Shown here: positions 31,835 through 46,070 of the stretch, in pieces
Numbering within the stretch: position 1 is the stretch's first letter
Layout of the letters: every line of letters starts with the position of its first letter
NCBI GenBank assembly: GCA_951804985.1
Contig: OX638135.1
Location: 4,844,093 to 4,908,092, forward strand
Direction: 5' to 3'
DNA length: 64,000 bases
From: Dryomyza anilis
Lineage: Eukaryota; Arthropoda; Insecta; Diptera; Dryomyzidae
The notes under the pieces: model-generated
What the model was told of the DNA's origin: nothing
What the model saw: only the letters and a program-made list of their open reading frames with translations
Databases searched by the model: none
Position numbers and translations under genes: made by a program

Positions 31835-32305
31835 TAAGGGTGTGTGCGAATTCGACTAAATTGCTGACTAAACTAAATTGAACGACTTTTCATTCGATCG
31901 CCATTTGTTAACCGGTAATTGTTAAAGTTCATAATGAATCGACCTCAGCAGTTGTGGAACTGTTGTGTGTTTTCGCTTGAATGACATGTTACCCTCAACA
32001 TGTTTACTGAGCGGTCGCCATTTTTTCCAGCATTTGCGCTGCCTTTGTTATCGATGACATTTTACCTCAAATATTAATAAACAAAAATGAAATTTAGATT
32101 GGAAAAATATTTTTTTCAATCATTTAAAGAGTTGTATGTAACTTCAATAAAATATTAATATTAAATTTTTTTGTAAATTGATTGATGAGGTAGCGGTGCA
32201 TTCAATAAGAGTAAGCGATTAGTTAGTGAGCAGTCTCGCAGCTGTTGAGGTCGCTGAATGCAGCCAATGTAAATCGGTCATTAGTCGAACTCGCACACAC
32301 CCTTA
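31835..32305. mobile_element. TIR element W (first copy)
   Basis: Ends TAAGGGTGTGTGCGAATTCG and CGAACTCGCACACACCCTTA are inverted copies. 471 bp, non-coding. Its inside includes the sequence that is inverted with 30680-30860. Second copy at 52380-52842; diverged relative at 28141. Confidence 0.75.
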
Positions 32306-33447
32306 TGCTGTTATGACACTGGCTTTTTTTCACGCTTAAAAATTATCTAGTAATTTGGAATAAAAGGAAAGTAAAAATCATTATCCATTTCTCTCAATCG
32401 TTGTTTTATTCATTCAATACATGTAAATTCGTGTACTTGTAATAAAAATATTTAGCTTTTTTAAAACGTTTTTATTGGGTTGCCTTTTTTTCTGTCTGTT
32501 CGGGACACATTTTGTAAATGATTTTAAACTACCTTCGCGGTGAGCTACAGACTTGAGATTTTAAATATTTCCTTGAACTGGATGACAATGCAATATTATC
32601 GTTTTCTTGTCTTCCGGTTCATTATGGCTCCATATTAAAGATACCTTTGAAACATGAATATTTAAAATTTTAATAATATAAAAAAATAAAATGTAATGTA
32701 AAAATAAAAAAAAAATAAAATGTAAATTTATCAATTGTTATCTCAACTTTAAAAATGCATCAATTACTTTTTATAATATTAATTAACAAACTCGAAATTT
32801 AAGTTTTTCATAAAAATGTATTTGTTGACTTTTCGTTCTACAACGACGATATGAAATAAAAAAAGATTTTTTTTATATAAAACGTTTTTAAGGTGAATTG
32901 TTGATTCGCCATTTAGAACTCAAACCGTTCGGTTGTTGTTCGGCGTAGTCAAATAGAGTTGTATGGGAGAAATCCCGTTATCTCGGCCATTCCCAATATG
33001 CCACAGGGTAAGCGTTTGAAAAAATTATCATAATTGCCTTTAAGGTCTAGTGTGTTTTTCAAATAAGTTTCAAATATAAAATAAGTGCTATTTTTAGCGC
33101 TTTCTCTGAATTTGAAAATGATTTGATAATATCATTACCAAAAAGGGCAGTGAAAATTAGAAGCAAAAATGTAGTGACGCTAAAAACAGTATGTTTTTTG
33201 TGATTGCAATAGATACCCTGACAAAATGAATAATAACCCCAAGAATAATAGAATAATAAGATTACGCATTGCGCATGTACACCCTGTATTGCTGATGTCA
33301 AAAAGTATGGAATGTCAAGTAAAGGAAATTTAAATTTAGACATTTCATAAAATACAAATATTTATTTCATTGAAATTTTTTTTATTTACATTTTTGCCCA
33401 AAACAATTGGTGGGAAGCAGGCTTCCGGCAGTTTCCTTAGTGGGGGT

Positions 33448-36104
33448 ATCAACTCTCGTGCTGATCAAGACATTGCTGTACATGGGCTTGGGTGGATAGC
33501 AGTTAATTTAAATTTCAAATCTAAAATATATGTTATCCTGACCGGAGCTACACAAATGCTGTTGAATTATTTTGTTTTTAGAGGATTTCGATGGTGGTTT
33601 CTTATCTTTTAGTTTTGATGGCCGATTCAGTGCAGTTTTCCACACATATCTATTAATCACACGCATTTTTTTCAAAAAAAATTGAAATGTTTTGTTTTTT
33701 TTTCGAGAACGAGGAGTATTTGCGCATGCTTCAAGCATCGACATCTAGGAATAGAAGCTCGCTACAAGGCGAGTCGAATCGCTTCCCAGAAACTTTCTAC
33801 AGTCTAAAATGATACCGACCCGTGTATTTCACACCGGCGAACCGCCTGGAAACGATATAAGTGTATCCGAAGCAGTTTGCTGAACGATATTTTGCAAAAC
33901 AAACTGTAGCGCCCGAAGATTAATTCATTAAGATTATTTCATTAGTGTTGATTATTGTTGATTATTCGTTGATATATAATTAATTTAAGTTATTTTGTAT
34001 ATACTTAAAAAAATTGTTCAAGAACACTTAATTTTTCATGTAAAATCCACTGTTCAAAAGAATTTCTTAAAACACTGTAATAAAGACAAAACAAAAAAAT
34101 AAAAATGACATAGTTTTTACTGTCAGTAATTTTCTTTTGGATCATCTTTGGATCGGCGAAAAGTCAGATTTCTCTTATCTACAAGTATTCCTTACTGACG
34201 TTTAATTTTCTCAGAGAGATTTTTGTGTTTGTTGTTTGTTCAGATATTCGTCAGAGTAATACGTCATAAAAATGAAAGATAAAGAGGTGAGATCTCTATG
34301 TCCCTTTAAGTGCGCTGGCTTTCCTATTTTGATCATCTTTCTGAACATAAGTAGAGTTGTATGGGAGAAATCCCGTTATCTCGGCCATTTCCAATATGCC
34401 ACAGGGTAAGCGTTTGAAAAAATAATAATAATTGGCTTTAAGGTCTAGTATGTTTTTCAAATCAATTTGAAGTATAAAATAAGTGCTATTTTTAGCGCTT
34501 ACTCTGTATTTGAAAATGATTTGATAATAACATTACTAAAAAAGGGCAGTGAAAACTAGGAACAAAAATGTAGTGACGCTAAAAACAGTATGTTTTTTAT
34601 TGCAATATAAACCCTTACAAAAAATATAACGAAACAACGCGCGCCCAAATCTAATAGCTTACCGAAATCTATTAGATCGCCCCGCCAACCTTGATTAGGC
34701 TCCAGAAGAGCTTGAAACATACAAGCTTAGAACAAAAACACGTCTACCACATTTTGGCTGCTGGCATCAATTTCCTGCAGCTGTCTTAACGCTCGGGATA
34801 ATTAATTAAAAAATGCCCTTTTTGTTGTCCTATAGTAGAATCCACTTTTTTTACATATTTTGTGGGATTAAATCAATATTTAAGAGCAAAAAAATAAATG
34901 TAGGTTATTTTGATTTCGAGTTAAATATAAGGCTAAATCTTGATTTGAAGTAAACGTTGTAATCAATTTAAGGATTATTGTTAATATTCATTTAAGAATA
35001 AGGGAATTTTCAAGTTAAGGTTAAGCTATCAGTTTTTATTGAAAAAGCTATGATTCCTAAATTTTGGTTAAAGGTGTTTCAAACGATAACTTCAACTCCA
35101 CGATTTGAAAGTAATGATTGATTTCAAAGCATTCGCAAGTTAATATTAAGTGCAATGGCATATTGGGTAGTAACAAAACTGAAAGTTTCAGTAAAAGTTT
35201 CTATAACGTTTTAAAGGGTGTCGGGAGATAAATGGCCGAAACTTTTGTGTGCGTGTGAGTTTTTATCTCTTTCTCACTCTTCTACAATGGGATACAATTG
35301 AATATATATTTGTCACTGTTCTTTTGGTAATAAGTGACGATTAAATTACTGGTAAATTTACGAAATATTTTACGTAACATAAACTGTTTTAATTTTGACG
35401 TTAGTGACGGTTAAATAAATAGCAAACTAACCAAAATTAGACCAAATAAAACCAAAAAACACAAAATTCGATTTATTATTACGTTGAATGTAATGTGTGC
35501 TTTGCAGATTTTCTATTAAAACTACTTGTGTGTTCCGTTGTTTTGCTTTCTTCCATGCATTTCTTTAATGCAGACGACCATTCCACTTTGATGATAACTA
35601 TAAAATAAATAGATAAATAAGTAATATATAAAAATACTCTTTTCAATATACTTTCTTTTTGTGTTTTATCAATTGTTTATAATTTAAGTAGAATCTTTTT
35701 TCAACTCCTGCTGTAGCGGCTGCTTTTGCAAACGTAATAAATAACCTGCAAATAAAAAATGGTGACAAACCAACGCGCAAAAAATATTAGTTTTCATTAC
35801 TAGTAAAATTACGGGTCATATATCCATCATTGATCCTACAGGGATGTATTACACATTATTTATGTATGAGTGAGAAAATATAATAGTCTTTGTGTTGGAG
35901 TTTCGGTAAGGCATGTCTTGCTGGGTACTGACCTGAAGTGTTGCCATAACATTTTTGAAGAAAAAGCTAAACAAAAAAAAACCTAGAAAATGCTAAAATC
36001 AAGTTTAAAAAAAGCTAATATCAAGTTTAAAAATAGTTAAAATAAAATATGAATTAAAAAATATATTTTTATATAAAATCTTAATGTGAAATACAATAGA
36101 TTAT
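33448..36104 (+). repeat. Tandem unit U1 (2,657 bp; no b-duplication, no d module)
   Basis: From ATCAACTCTCGTGCTGATC to the next such start. Order of parts: a (ends TTTTTTTTTCGAGAACG), b (GAGTCGAATCGCTTCCC.. to AATAAAGACAAAAC), c (CTCAGAGAGATTTTTGTG.. to TCTGAACATA), e (GTAGAGTTGTATGGGAG..), f (GGGTGTCGGGAGATAAATGG.. to TTGCTGGGTACTGACC.. to AATAGATTAT). Part a contains a minus-strand 78-codon frame repeated in all copies. No functional gene seen. Confidence 0.85.
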
Positions 36105-39100
36105 ATCAACTCTCGTGCAGATCAAGACATTGCTGTACATGGGCTTGGGTGGATAGCAGTTAATTTAAATTACAAATCTAAAATATATGTTATCCTGACC
36201 GGAGCTACACAAATGCTGTTGAATTATTTTGTTTTTAGAGGATTTCGATGGTGGTTTCTTATCTTTTAGTTTTGATGGCCGATTCAGTGCAATTTTCCAC
36301 ACATATCTATTAATCACACGCAATTTTTTCAAAAATAATTGAAATGTTTTGTTTTTTTTTCGAGAACGAGGAGTATTCGCGCATGCTTCAAGCATCGACA
36401 TCTAGGAATAGAAGCTCGCTACAAGGCGAGTCGAATCGCTTCCCCGAAATTTTCTACAGTCTAAAATGATACCGACCCGTGTATTTCACACCGGCGAACC
36501 GCCTGGAAACGATATAAGTGTCTCCGAAGCAGTTTGCTGAACGATATTTTGCAAAACAAACTGTAGCGCCCGAAGATTAATTCATTAAGATTATTTCATT
36601 AGTGTTGATTATTGTTGATTATTCGTTGATATTTAATTAATTTAAGTTATTTTGTATATACTTAAAAAAATTGTTCAAGAACACTTAATTTTTCATGTAA
36701 AATCCACTGTTCAAAAGAATTTCTTAAAACACTGTAATAAAGACAAAACAAAAAATAAAAATGACATAGTTTTTACTGTCAGTAATTTGATGGCCGATTC
36801 AGTGCAGTTTTCCACACATATCTATTAATCACACGCAATTTTTTCAAAAATAATTGAAATGTTTTGTTTTTTTTTCGAGAACGAGGAGTATTCGCGCATG
36901 CTTCAAGCATCGACATCTAGGAATAGAAGCTCGCTACAAGGCGAGTCGAATCGCTTCCCCGAAACTTTCTACAGTCTAAAATGATACCGACCCGTGTATT
37001 TCACACCGGCGAACCGCCTGGAAACGATATAAGTGTATCCGAAGCAGTTTGCTGAACGATATTTTGCAAAACAAACTGTAGCGCCCGAAGATTAATTCAT
37101 TAAGATTATTTCATTAGTGTTGATTATTGTTGATTATTCGTTGATATTTAATTAATTTAAGTTATTTTGTATATACTTAAAAAAATTGTTCAAGAACACT
37201 TAATTTTTCATGTAAAATCCACTGTTCAAAAGAATTTCTTAAAACACTGTAATAAAGACAAAACAAAAAATAAAAATGACATAGTTTTTACTGTCAGTAA
37301 TTTTCTTTTGGATCATCTTTGGATTTAATTTTAGTTTAATTTTCTCAGAGAGATTTTTGTGTTTGTTGTTTGTTCAGATATTCGTCAGAGTAATACGTCA
37401 TAAAAATGAAAGATAAAGAGGTGAGATCTCTATGTCCCTTTAAGTGCGCTGGCTTTCCTATTTTGATCATCTTTCTGAACATAACTCTGAGACATTGGTG
37501 AAGGATTTCTGACGTTTAGCTACGGAATAGTTCCTAAAGAGTTCAGAGACGACTCACTGGGAAGGTTATTCACTAAACAGAGCAGTTGCGATGTAGAGTA
37601 GCAGATTTGTCAAGTAGCAGTTGTACAACAACTAAATACATTGGTAGCAAAAACAAAAATTATCTGCTAATCTACTTCGCTAAAAGCTTGAGTTTACTTC
37701 GTGGTACTTTTGTAGTTTTTTAGTGATGCTGAATTTATGACTTTTGGGTACTTGATATTACAGACAGTGTTTGATTATTGAGTTGAAATTCACCAAAATT
37801 CATTATATTTAAATGAAAATATATATTTTTAATGAATATGTACATTTATGCATGTGAATGAAAAAGAAATGATTGCATAATGACCACTGTTTTAACAATA
37901 AATATTATGGAGTATTAACGTTTTTAAGGTGAATTTTTGATTCGCCATTTAGAACCCAAACCGTTCGGTTGTTGTTCGGCGTAGTCAAGTAGAGTTGTAT
38001 GGGAGAAATCCCGTTATCTCGGCCATTTCCAATATGCCACAGGGTAAGCGTTTGAAAAAATAATAATAATTGGCTTTAAGGTCTAGTATGTTTTTCAAAT
38101 CAGTTTCAAGTATAAAATAAGTGCTATTTTTAGCGCTTACTCTGTATTTGAAAATGATTGGATAATAACATTACTAAAAGGGCAGTGAAAACTAGGAACA
38201 AAAATGTAGTGACGCTAAAAACAGTATGTTTTTTATTGCAATATAAACCCTTACAAAAAATATAACGAAACAACGCGCGCCCAAATCTAATAGCTTACTG
38301 AAATCTATTAGATCGCCCCGCCAACCTTGATTAGGCTCCAGAAGAGCTTGAAACATACAAGCTTAGAACAAAAACACGTCTACCACATTTTGGCTGCTGG
38401 CATCGATTTCCTGCAGCTGTCTTAACGCTCGGGATAATTAATTAAAAAATGCCCTTTTTGTTGTCCTATAGTAGAATCCACTTTTTTTACATATTTTGTA
38501 GGATTAAATCAATATTTAAGAGTAAAAAAATAAATGTAGGTTAATTTGATTTCGAGTTAAATATAAGGCTAAATCTTGATTTGAAGTAAACGTTGTAATC
38601 AATTTAAGAATTATTGTTAATATTCATTTAAGAATAAGGGAATTTTCAAGTTAAGGTTAAGCTATCAGTTTTTATTGAAAAAGCTATGATTCCTAAATTT
38701 TGGTTAAAGGTGTTTCAAACGATAACTTCAACTCCACGATTTGAAAGTAATGATTGATTTCAAAGCATTCGCAAGTTAATATTAAGTGCAATGGCATATT
38801 GGGTAGTAGCAAAACTGAAAGTTTCAGTAAAAGTTTCTATAACGTTTTAAAGGGTGTCGGGAGATAAATGGCCGAAACTTTTGTGTGCGTGTGAGTTTTT
38901 ATCTCTTTCTCACTCTTCTACAATGGGATACAATTGAATATATATTTGTCACTGTTCTTTTGGTAATAAGTGACGATTAAATTACTGGTAAATTTACGAA
39001 ATATTTTACGTAACATAAACTGTTTTAATTTTGACGTTAGTGACGGTTAAATAAATAGCAAACTAACCAAAATTAGACCAAATAAAACCAAAAAACACAA

Positions 39101-39747
39101 AATTCTATAGTTTTCTTTTTTATTACGTTGAATGTAATGTGTGCTTTGCAGATTTTCTATTAAAACTACTTTTGTGTTCCGTTGTTTTGCTTTCTTCCAT
39201 GCATTTCTTTAATGCAGACGACCATTCCACTTTGATGATAACTATAATATAAATAGATAAATAAGTAATATATAAAAATACTCTTTTCAATATACTTTCT
39301 TTTTGTGTTTTATCAATTGTTTATAATTTAAGTAAAATATTTTTCAACTCCTGCTGTAGCGGCTGCTTTTGCAAACGTAATAAATAACCTGCAAATAAAA
39401 AATGGTGACAAACCAACGCGCAAAAAATATTAGTTTTCATTACTAGTAAAATTACGGGTCATATATCCATCATTGATCCTACAGGGATGTATTACACATT
39501 ATTTATGTATGAGTGAGAAAATATAATAGTATTTGTGTTGGAGTTTCGGTAAGGCATGTCTTGCTGGGTACTGACCTGAAGTGTTGCCATAACATTTTTG
39601 AAGAAAAAGCTAAACAAAAAAAAACCTAGAAAATGCTAAAATCAAGTTTAAAAAAAGCTAATATCAAGTTTAAAAATAGTTAAAATAAAATATGAATTAA
39701 AAAATATATTTTTATATAAAATCTTAATGTGAAATACAATAGATTAT
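36105..39747 (+). repeat. Tandem unit U2 (3,643 bp; b duplicated, d present)
   Basis: Same order as U1, but a 514-bp block (36274-36787) is repeated at 36788, and module d (37484-37987, CTCTGAGACATTGG.. to CGGCGTAGTCA) lies between c and e. In c the stretch with GGCGAAAAGTCAGATTTC is missing here. Confidence 0.85.
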
Positions 39748-42700
39748 ATCAACTCTCGTGCAGATCAAGACATTGCTGTACATGGTCTTGGGTGGATAGC
39801 AGTTAATTTAAATTACAAATCTAAAATATATGTTATCCTGACCGGAGCTACACAAATGCTGTTGAATTATTTTGTTTTTAGAGGATTTCGATGGTGGTTT
39901 CTTATCTTTTAGTTTTGATGGCCGATTCAGTGCAATTTTCCACACATATCTATTAATCACACGCAATTTTTTCAAAAATAATTGAAATGTTTTGTTTTTT
40001 TTTCGAGAACGAGGAGTATTCGCGCATGCTTCAAGCATCGACATCTAGGAATAGAAGCTCGCTACAAGGCGAGTCGAATCGCTTCCCCGAAACTTTCTAC
40101 AGTCTAAAATGATACCGACCCGTGTATTTCACACCGGCGAACCGCCTGGAAACGATATAAGTGTCTCCGAAGCAGTTTGCTGAACGATATTTTGCAAAAC
40201 AAACTGTAGCGCCCGAAGATTAATTCATTAAGATTATTTCATTAGTGTTGATTATTGTTGATTATTCGTTGATATTTAATTAATTTAAGTTATTTTGTAT
40301 ATACTTAAAAAAATTGTTCAAGAACACTTAATTTTTCATGTAAAATCCACTGTTCAAAAGAATTTCTTAAAACACTGTAATAAAGACAAAACAAAAAATA
40401 AAAATGACATAGTTTTTACTGTCAGTAATTTGATGGCCGATTCAGTGCAATTTTCCACACATATCTATTAATCACACGCAATTTTTTCAAAAACAATTGA
40501 AATGTTTTGTTTTTTTTTCGAGAACGAGGAGTATTCGCGCATGCTTCAAGCATCGACATCTAGGAATAGAAGCTCGCTACAAGGCGAGTCGAATCGCTTC
40601 CCCGAAACTTTCTACAGTCTAAAATGATACCGACCCGTGTATTTCACACCGGCGAACCGCCTGGAAACGATATAAGTGTATCCGAAGCAGTTTGCTGAAC
40701 GATATTTTGCAAAACAAACTGTAGCGCCCGAAGATTAATTCATTAAGATTATTTCATTAGTGTTGATTATTGTTGATTATTCGTTGATATATAATTAATT
40801 TAAGTTATTTTGTATATACTTTTTTTTGTTCAAGAACACTTAATTTTTCATGTAAAATCCACTGTTCAAAAGAATTTCTTAAAACACTGTAATAAAGACA
40901 AAACAAAAAAATAAAAATGACATAGTTTTTACTGTCAGTAATTTTCTTTTGGATCATCTTTGGATCGGCGAAAAGTCAGATTTCTCTTATCTACAAGTAT
41001 TCCTTACTGACGTTTAATTTTCTCAGAGAGATTTTTGTGTTTGTTGTTTGTTCAGATATTCGTCAGAGTAATACGTCATAAAAATGAAAGATAAAGAGGT
41101 GAGATCTCTATGTCCCTTTAAGTGCGCTGGCTTTCCTATTTTGATCATCTTTCTGAACATAAGTAGAGTTGTATGGGAGAAATCCCGTTATCTCGGCCAT
41201 TTCCAATATGCCACAGGGTAAGCGTTTGAAAAAATAATAATAATTGGCTTTAAGGTCTAGTATGTTTTTCAAATCAATTTGAAGTATAAAATAAGTGCTA
41301 TTTTTAGCGCTTACTCTGTATTTGAAAATGATTTGATAATAACATTACTAAAAAAGGGCAGTGAAAACTAGGAACAAAAATGTAGTGACGCTAAAAACAG
41401 TATGTTTTTTATTGCAATATAAACCCTTACAAAAAATATAACGAAACAACGCGCGCCCAAATCTAATAGCTTACCGAAATCTATTAGATCGCCCCGCCAA
41501 CCTTGATTAGGCTCCAGAAGAGCTTGAAACATACAAGCTTAGAACAAAAACACGTCTACCACATTTTGGCTGCTGGCATCAATTTCCTGCAGCTGTCTTA
41601 ACGCTCGGGATAATTAATTAAAAAATGCCCTTTTTGTTGTCCTATAGTAGAATTCACTTTTTTTACATACTTTGTAGGATTAAATCAATATTTAAGAGCA
41701 AAAAAATAAATGTAGGTTATTTTGATTTCGAGTGAAATATAAGGCTAAATCTTGATTTGAAGTAAACGTTGTAATCAATTTAAGGATTATTGTTAATATT
41801 CATTTAAGAATAAGGGAATTTTCAAGTTAAGGTTAAGCTATCAGTTTTTATTGAAAAAGCTATGATTCCTAAATTTTGGTTAAAGGTGTTTCAAACGATA
41901 ACTTCAACTCCACGATTTGAAAGTAATGATTGATTTCAAAGCATTCGCAAGTTAATATTAAGTGCAATGGCATATTGGGTAGTAACAAAACTGAAAGTTT
42001 CATTAAAAGTTTCTATAACGTTTTAAAGGGTGTCGGGAGATAAATGGCCGAAACTTTTGTGTGCGTGTGAGTTTTTATCTCTTTCTCACTCTTCTACAAT
42101 GGGATACAATTGAATATATATTTGTCACTGTTCTTTTGGTAATAAGTGACGATTAAATTACTGGTAAATTTACGAAATATTTTACGTAACATAAACTGTT
42201 TTAATTTTGACGTTAGTGACGGTTAAATAAATAGCAAACTAACCAAAATTAGACCAAATAAAACCAAAAAACACAAAATTCGATTTATTATTACGTTGAA
42301 TGTAATGTGTGCTTTGCAGATTTTCTATTAAAACTACTTGTGTGTTCCGTTGTTTTGCTTTCTTCCATGCATTTCTTTAATGCAGACGACCATTCCACTT
42401 TGATGATAACTATAAAATAAATAGATAAATAAGTAATATATAAAAATACTCTTTTCAATATACTTTCTTTTTGTGTTTTATCAATTGTTTATAATTTAAG
42501 TAGAATCTTTTTTCAACTCCTGCTGTAGCGGCTGCTTTTGCAAACGTAATAAATAACCTGCAAATAAAAAATGGTGACAAACCAACGCGCAAAAAATATT
42601 AGTTTTCATTACTAGTAAAATTACGGGTCATATATCCATCATTGATCCTACAGGGATGTATTACACATTATTTATGTATGAGTGAGAAAATATAGTAGTC

Positions 42701-42916
42701 TTTGTGTTGGAGTTTCGGTAAGCCATGTCTTGCTGGGTACTGACCTGAAGTGTTGCCATAACATTTTTGAAGAAAAAGCTAAACAAAAAAAAACCTAGAA
42801 AATGCTAAAATCAAGTTTAAAAAAAGCTAATATCAAGTTTAAAAATAGTTAAAATAAAATATGAATTAAAAAATATATTTTTATATAAAATCTTAATGTG
42901 AAATACAATAGATTAT
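39748..42916 (+). repeat. Tandem unit U3 (3,169 bp; b duplicated, d absent)
   Basis: The b block at 39917 is repeated at 40433 (516-bp period). c joins directly to e at GAACATA|AGTAGAG (about 41157-41164), exactly as in U1. Confidence 0.85.
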
Positions 42917-45900
42917 ATCAACTCTCGTGCAGATCAAGACATTGCTGTACATGGGCTTGGGTGGATAGCAGTTAATTTAAATTACAAATCTAAAATATAT
43001 GTTATCCTGACCGGAGCTACACAAATGCTGTTGAATTATTTTGTTTTTAGAGGATTTCGATGGTGGTTTCTTATCTTTTAGTTTTGATGGCCGATTCAGT
43101 GCAATTTTCCACACATATCTATTAATCACACGCAATTTTTTCAAAAATAATTGAAATGTTTTGTTTTTTTTTCGAGAACGAGGAGTATTCGCGCATGCTT
43201 CAAGCATCGACATCTAGGAATAGAAGCTCGCTACAAGGCGAGTCGAATCGCTTCCCCGAAACTTTCTACAGTCTAAAATGATACCGACCCGTGTATTTCA
43301 CACCGGCGAACCGCCTGGAAACGATATAAGTGTATCCGAAGCAGTTTGCTGAACGATATTTTGCAAAACAAACTGTAGCGCCCGAAGATTAATTCATTAA
43401 GATTATTTCATTAGTGTTGATTATTGTTGATTATTCGTTGATATTTAATTAATTTAAGTTATTTTGTATATACTTAAAAAAATTGTTCAAGAACACTTAA
43501 TTTTTCATGTAAAATCCACTGTTCAAAAGAATTTCTTAAAACACTGTAATAAAGACAAAACAAAAAATAAAAATGACATAGTTTTTACTGTCAGTAATTT
43601 TCTTTTGGATCATCTTTGGATCGGCGAAAAGTCAGATTTCTCTTATCTACAAGTATTCCTTACTGACGTTTAATTTTCTCAGAGAGATTTTTGTGTTTGT
43701 TGTTTGTTCAGATATTCGTCAGAGTAATACGTCATAAAAATGAAAGATAAAGAGGTGAGATCTCTATGTCCCTTTAAGTGCGCTGGCTTTCCTATTTTGA
43801 TCATCTTTCTGAACATAACTCTGAGACATTGGTGAAGGATTTCTGACGTTTAGCTACGGAATAGTTCCTAAAGAGTTCAGAGACGACTCACTGGGAAGGT
43901 TATTCACTAAACAGAGCAGTTGCGATGTAGAGTAGCAGATTTGTCAAGTAGCAGTTGTACAACAACTAAATACATTGGTGGCAAAAACAAAAATTATCTG
44001 CTAATCTACTTCGCTAAAAGCTTGAGTTTACTTCGTGGTACTTTTGTAGTTTTTTAGTGATGCTGAATTTATGACTTTTGGGTACTTGATATTACAGACA
44101 GTGTTTGATTATTGAGTTGAAATTCACCAAAATTCATTATATTTAAATGAAAATATATATTTTTAATGAATATGTACATTTATGCATGTGAATGAAAAAG
44201 AAATGATTGCATAATGACCACTGTTTTAACAATAAATATTATGGAGTATTAACGTTTTTAAGGTGAATTTTTGATTCGCCATTTAGAACCCAAACCGTTC
44301 GGTTGTTGTTCGGCGTAGTCAAGTAGAGTTGTATGGGAGAAATCCCGTTATCTCGGCCATTTCCAATATGCCACAGGGTAAGCGTTTGAAAAAATAATAA
44401 TAATTGGCTTTAAGGTCTAGTATGTTTTTCAAATCAGTTTCAAGTATAAAATAAGTGCTATTTTTAGCGCTTACTCTGTATTTGAAAATGATTTGATAAT
44501 AACATTACTAAAAGGGCAGTGAAAACTAGGAACAAAAATGTAGTGACGCTAAAAACAGTATGTTTTTTATTGCAATATAAACCCTTACAAAAAATATAAC
44601 GAAACAACGCGCGCCCAAATCTAATAGCTTACCGAAATCTATTAGATCGCCCCGCCAACCTTGATTAGGCTCCAGAAGAGCTTGAAACATACAAGCTTAG
44701 AACAAAAACACGTCTACCACATTTTGGCTGCTGGCATCGATTTCCTGCAGCTGTCTTAACGCTCGGGATAATTAATTAAAAAATGCCCTTTTTGTTGTCC
44801 TATAGTAGAATCCACTTTTTTTACATATTTTGTAGGATTAAATCAATATTTAAGAGTAAAAAAATAAATGTAGGTTAATTTGATTTCGAGTTAAATATAA
44901 GGCTAAATCTTGATTTGAAGTAAACGTTGTAATCAATTTAAGAATTATTGTTAATATTCATTTAAGAATAAGGGAATTTTCAAGTTAAGGTTAAGCTATC
45001 AGTTTTTATTGAAAAAGCTATGATTCCTAAATTTTGGTTAAAGGTGTTTCAAACGATAACTTCAACTCCACGATTTGAAAGTAATGATTGATTTCAAAGC
45101 ATTCGCAAGTTAATATTAAGTGCAATGGCATATTGGGTAGTAGCAAAACTGAAAGTTTCTATAACGTTTTAAAGGGTGTCGGGAGATAAATGGCCGAAAC
45201 TTTTGTGTGCGTGTGAGTTTTTATCTCTTTCTCACTCTTCTACAATGGGATACAATTGAATATATATTTGTCACTGTTCTTTTGGTAATAAGTGACGATT
45301 AAATTACTGGTAAATTTACGAAATATTTTACGTAACATAAACTGTTTTAATTTTGACGTTAGTGACGGTTAAATAAATAGCAAACTAACCAAAATTAGAC
45401 CAAATAAAACCAAAAAACACAAAATTCTATAGTTTTCATTTTTATTACGTTGAATGTAATGTGTGCTTTGCAGATTTTCTATTAAAACTACTTTTGTGTT
45501 CCGTTGTTTTGCTTTCTTCCATGCATTTCTTTAATGCAGACGACCATTCCACTTTGATGATAACTATAATATAAATAGATAAATAAGTAATATATAAAAA
45601 TACTCTTTCCAATATACTTTCTTTTTGTGTTTTATCAATTGTTTATAATTTAAGTAATATCTTTTTTCAACTCCTGCTGTAGCGGCTGCTTTTGCAAACG
45701 TAATAAATAACCTGCAAATAAAAAATGGTGACAAACCAACGCGCAAAAAATATTAGTTTTCATTACTAGTAAAATTACGGGTCATATATCCATCATTGAT
45801 CCTACAGGGATGTATTACACATTATTTATGTATGAGTGAGAAAATATAATAGTATTTGTGTTGGAGTTTCGGTAAGGCATGTCTTGCTGGGTACTGACCT

Positions 45901-46070
45901 GAAGTGTTGCCATAACATTTTTGAAGAAAAAGCTAAACAAAAAAAAACCTAGAAAATGCTAAAATCAAGTTTAAAAAAAGCTAATATCAAGTTTAAAAAT
46001 AGTTAAAATAAAATATGAATTAAAAAATATATTTTTATATAAAATCTTAATGTGAAATACAATAGATTAT
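42917..46070 (+). repeat. Tandem unit U4 (3,154 bp; b single, d present)
   Basis: One b block (43086), then c, d (43817-44320), e and f. In f a short stretch after the TAGTAGCAAAACTG motif (TCAGTAAAAGTT) is missing relative to other units. Confidence 0.85.

Larger units (their letters stand above)
30640..33700 (+). repeat. Segment S2 (first copy)
   Basis: Nearly identical to 51200-54375. In order: an arm that is inverted again at 31925-32120 (TTATCGATGACATTTTA-type blocks), two MITE copies in tandem, a CTACTCC-rich block, TIR element W, an AT-rich part, the GTATGGGAGAAATCCCG motif at about 32960, and a last part (33370-33640) that is the start of the tandem unit. Compared with S2' it lacks about 180 bp near 32690. 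Confidence 0.8.

Noticed and set aside
33508..33744. Minus-strand 78-codon frame repeated at 36165, 39808, 42977 and 46131
   Set aside because: Identical copies come from recent tandem duplication; the frame runs across an a|b junction and poly-A run and has no start context or family features.
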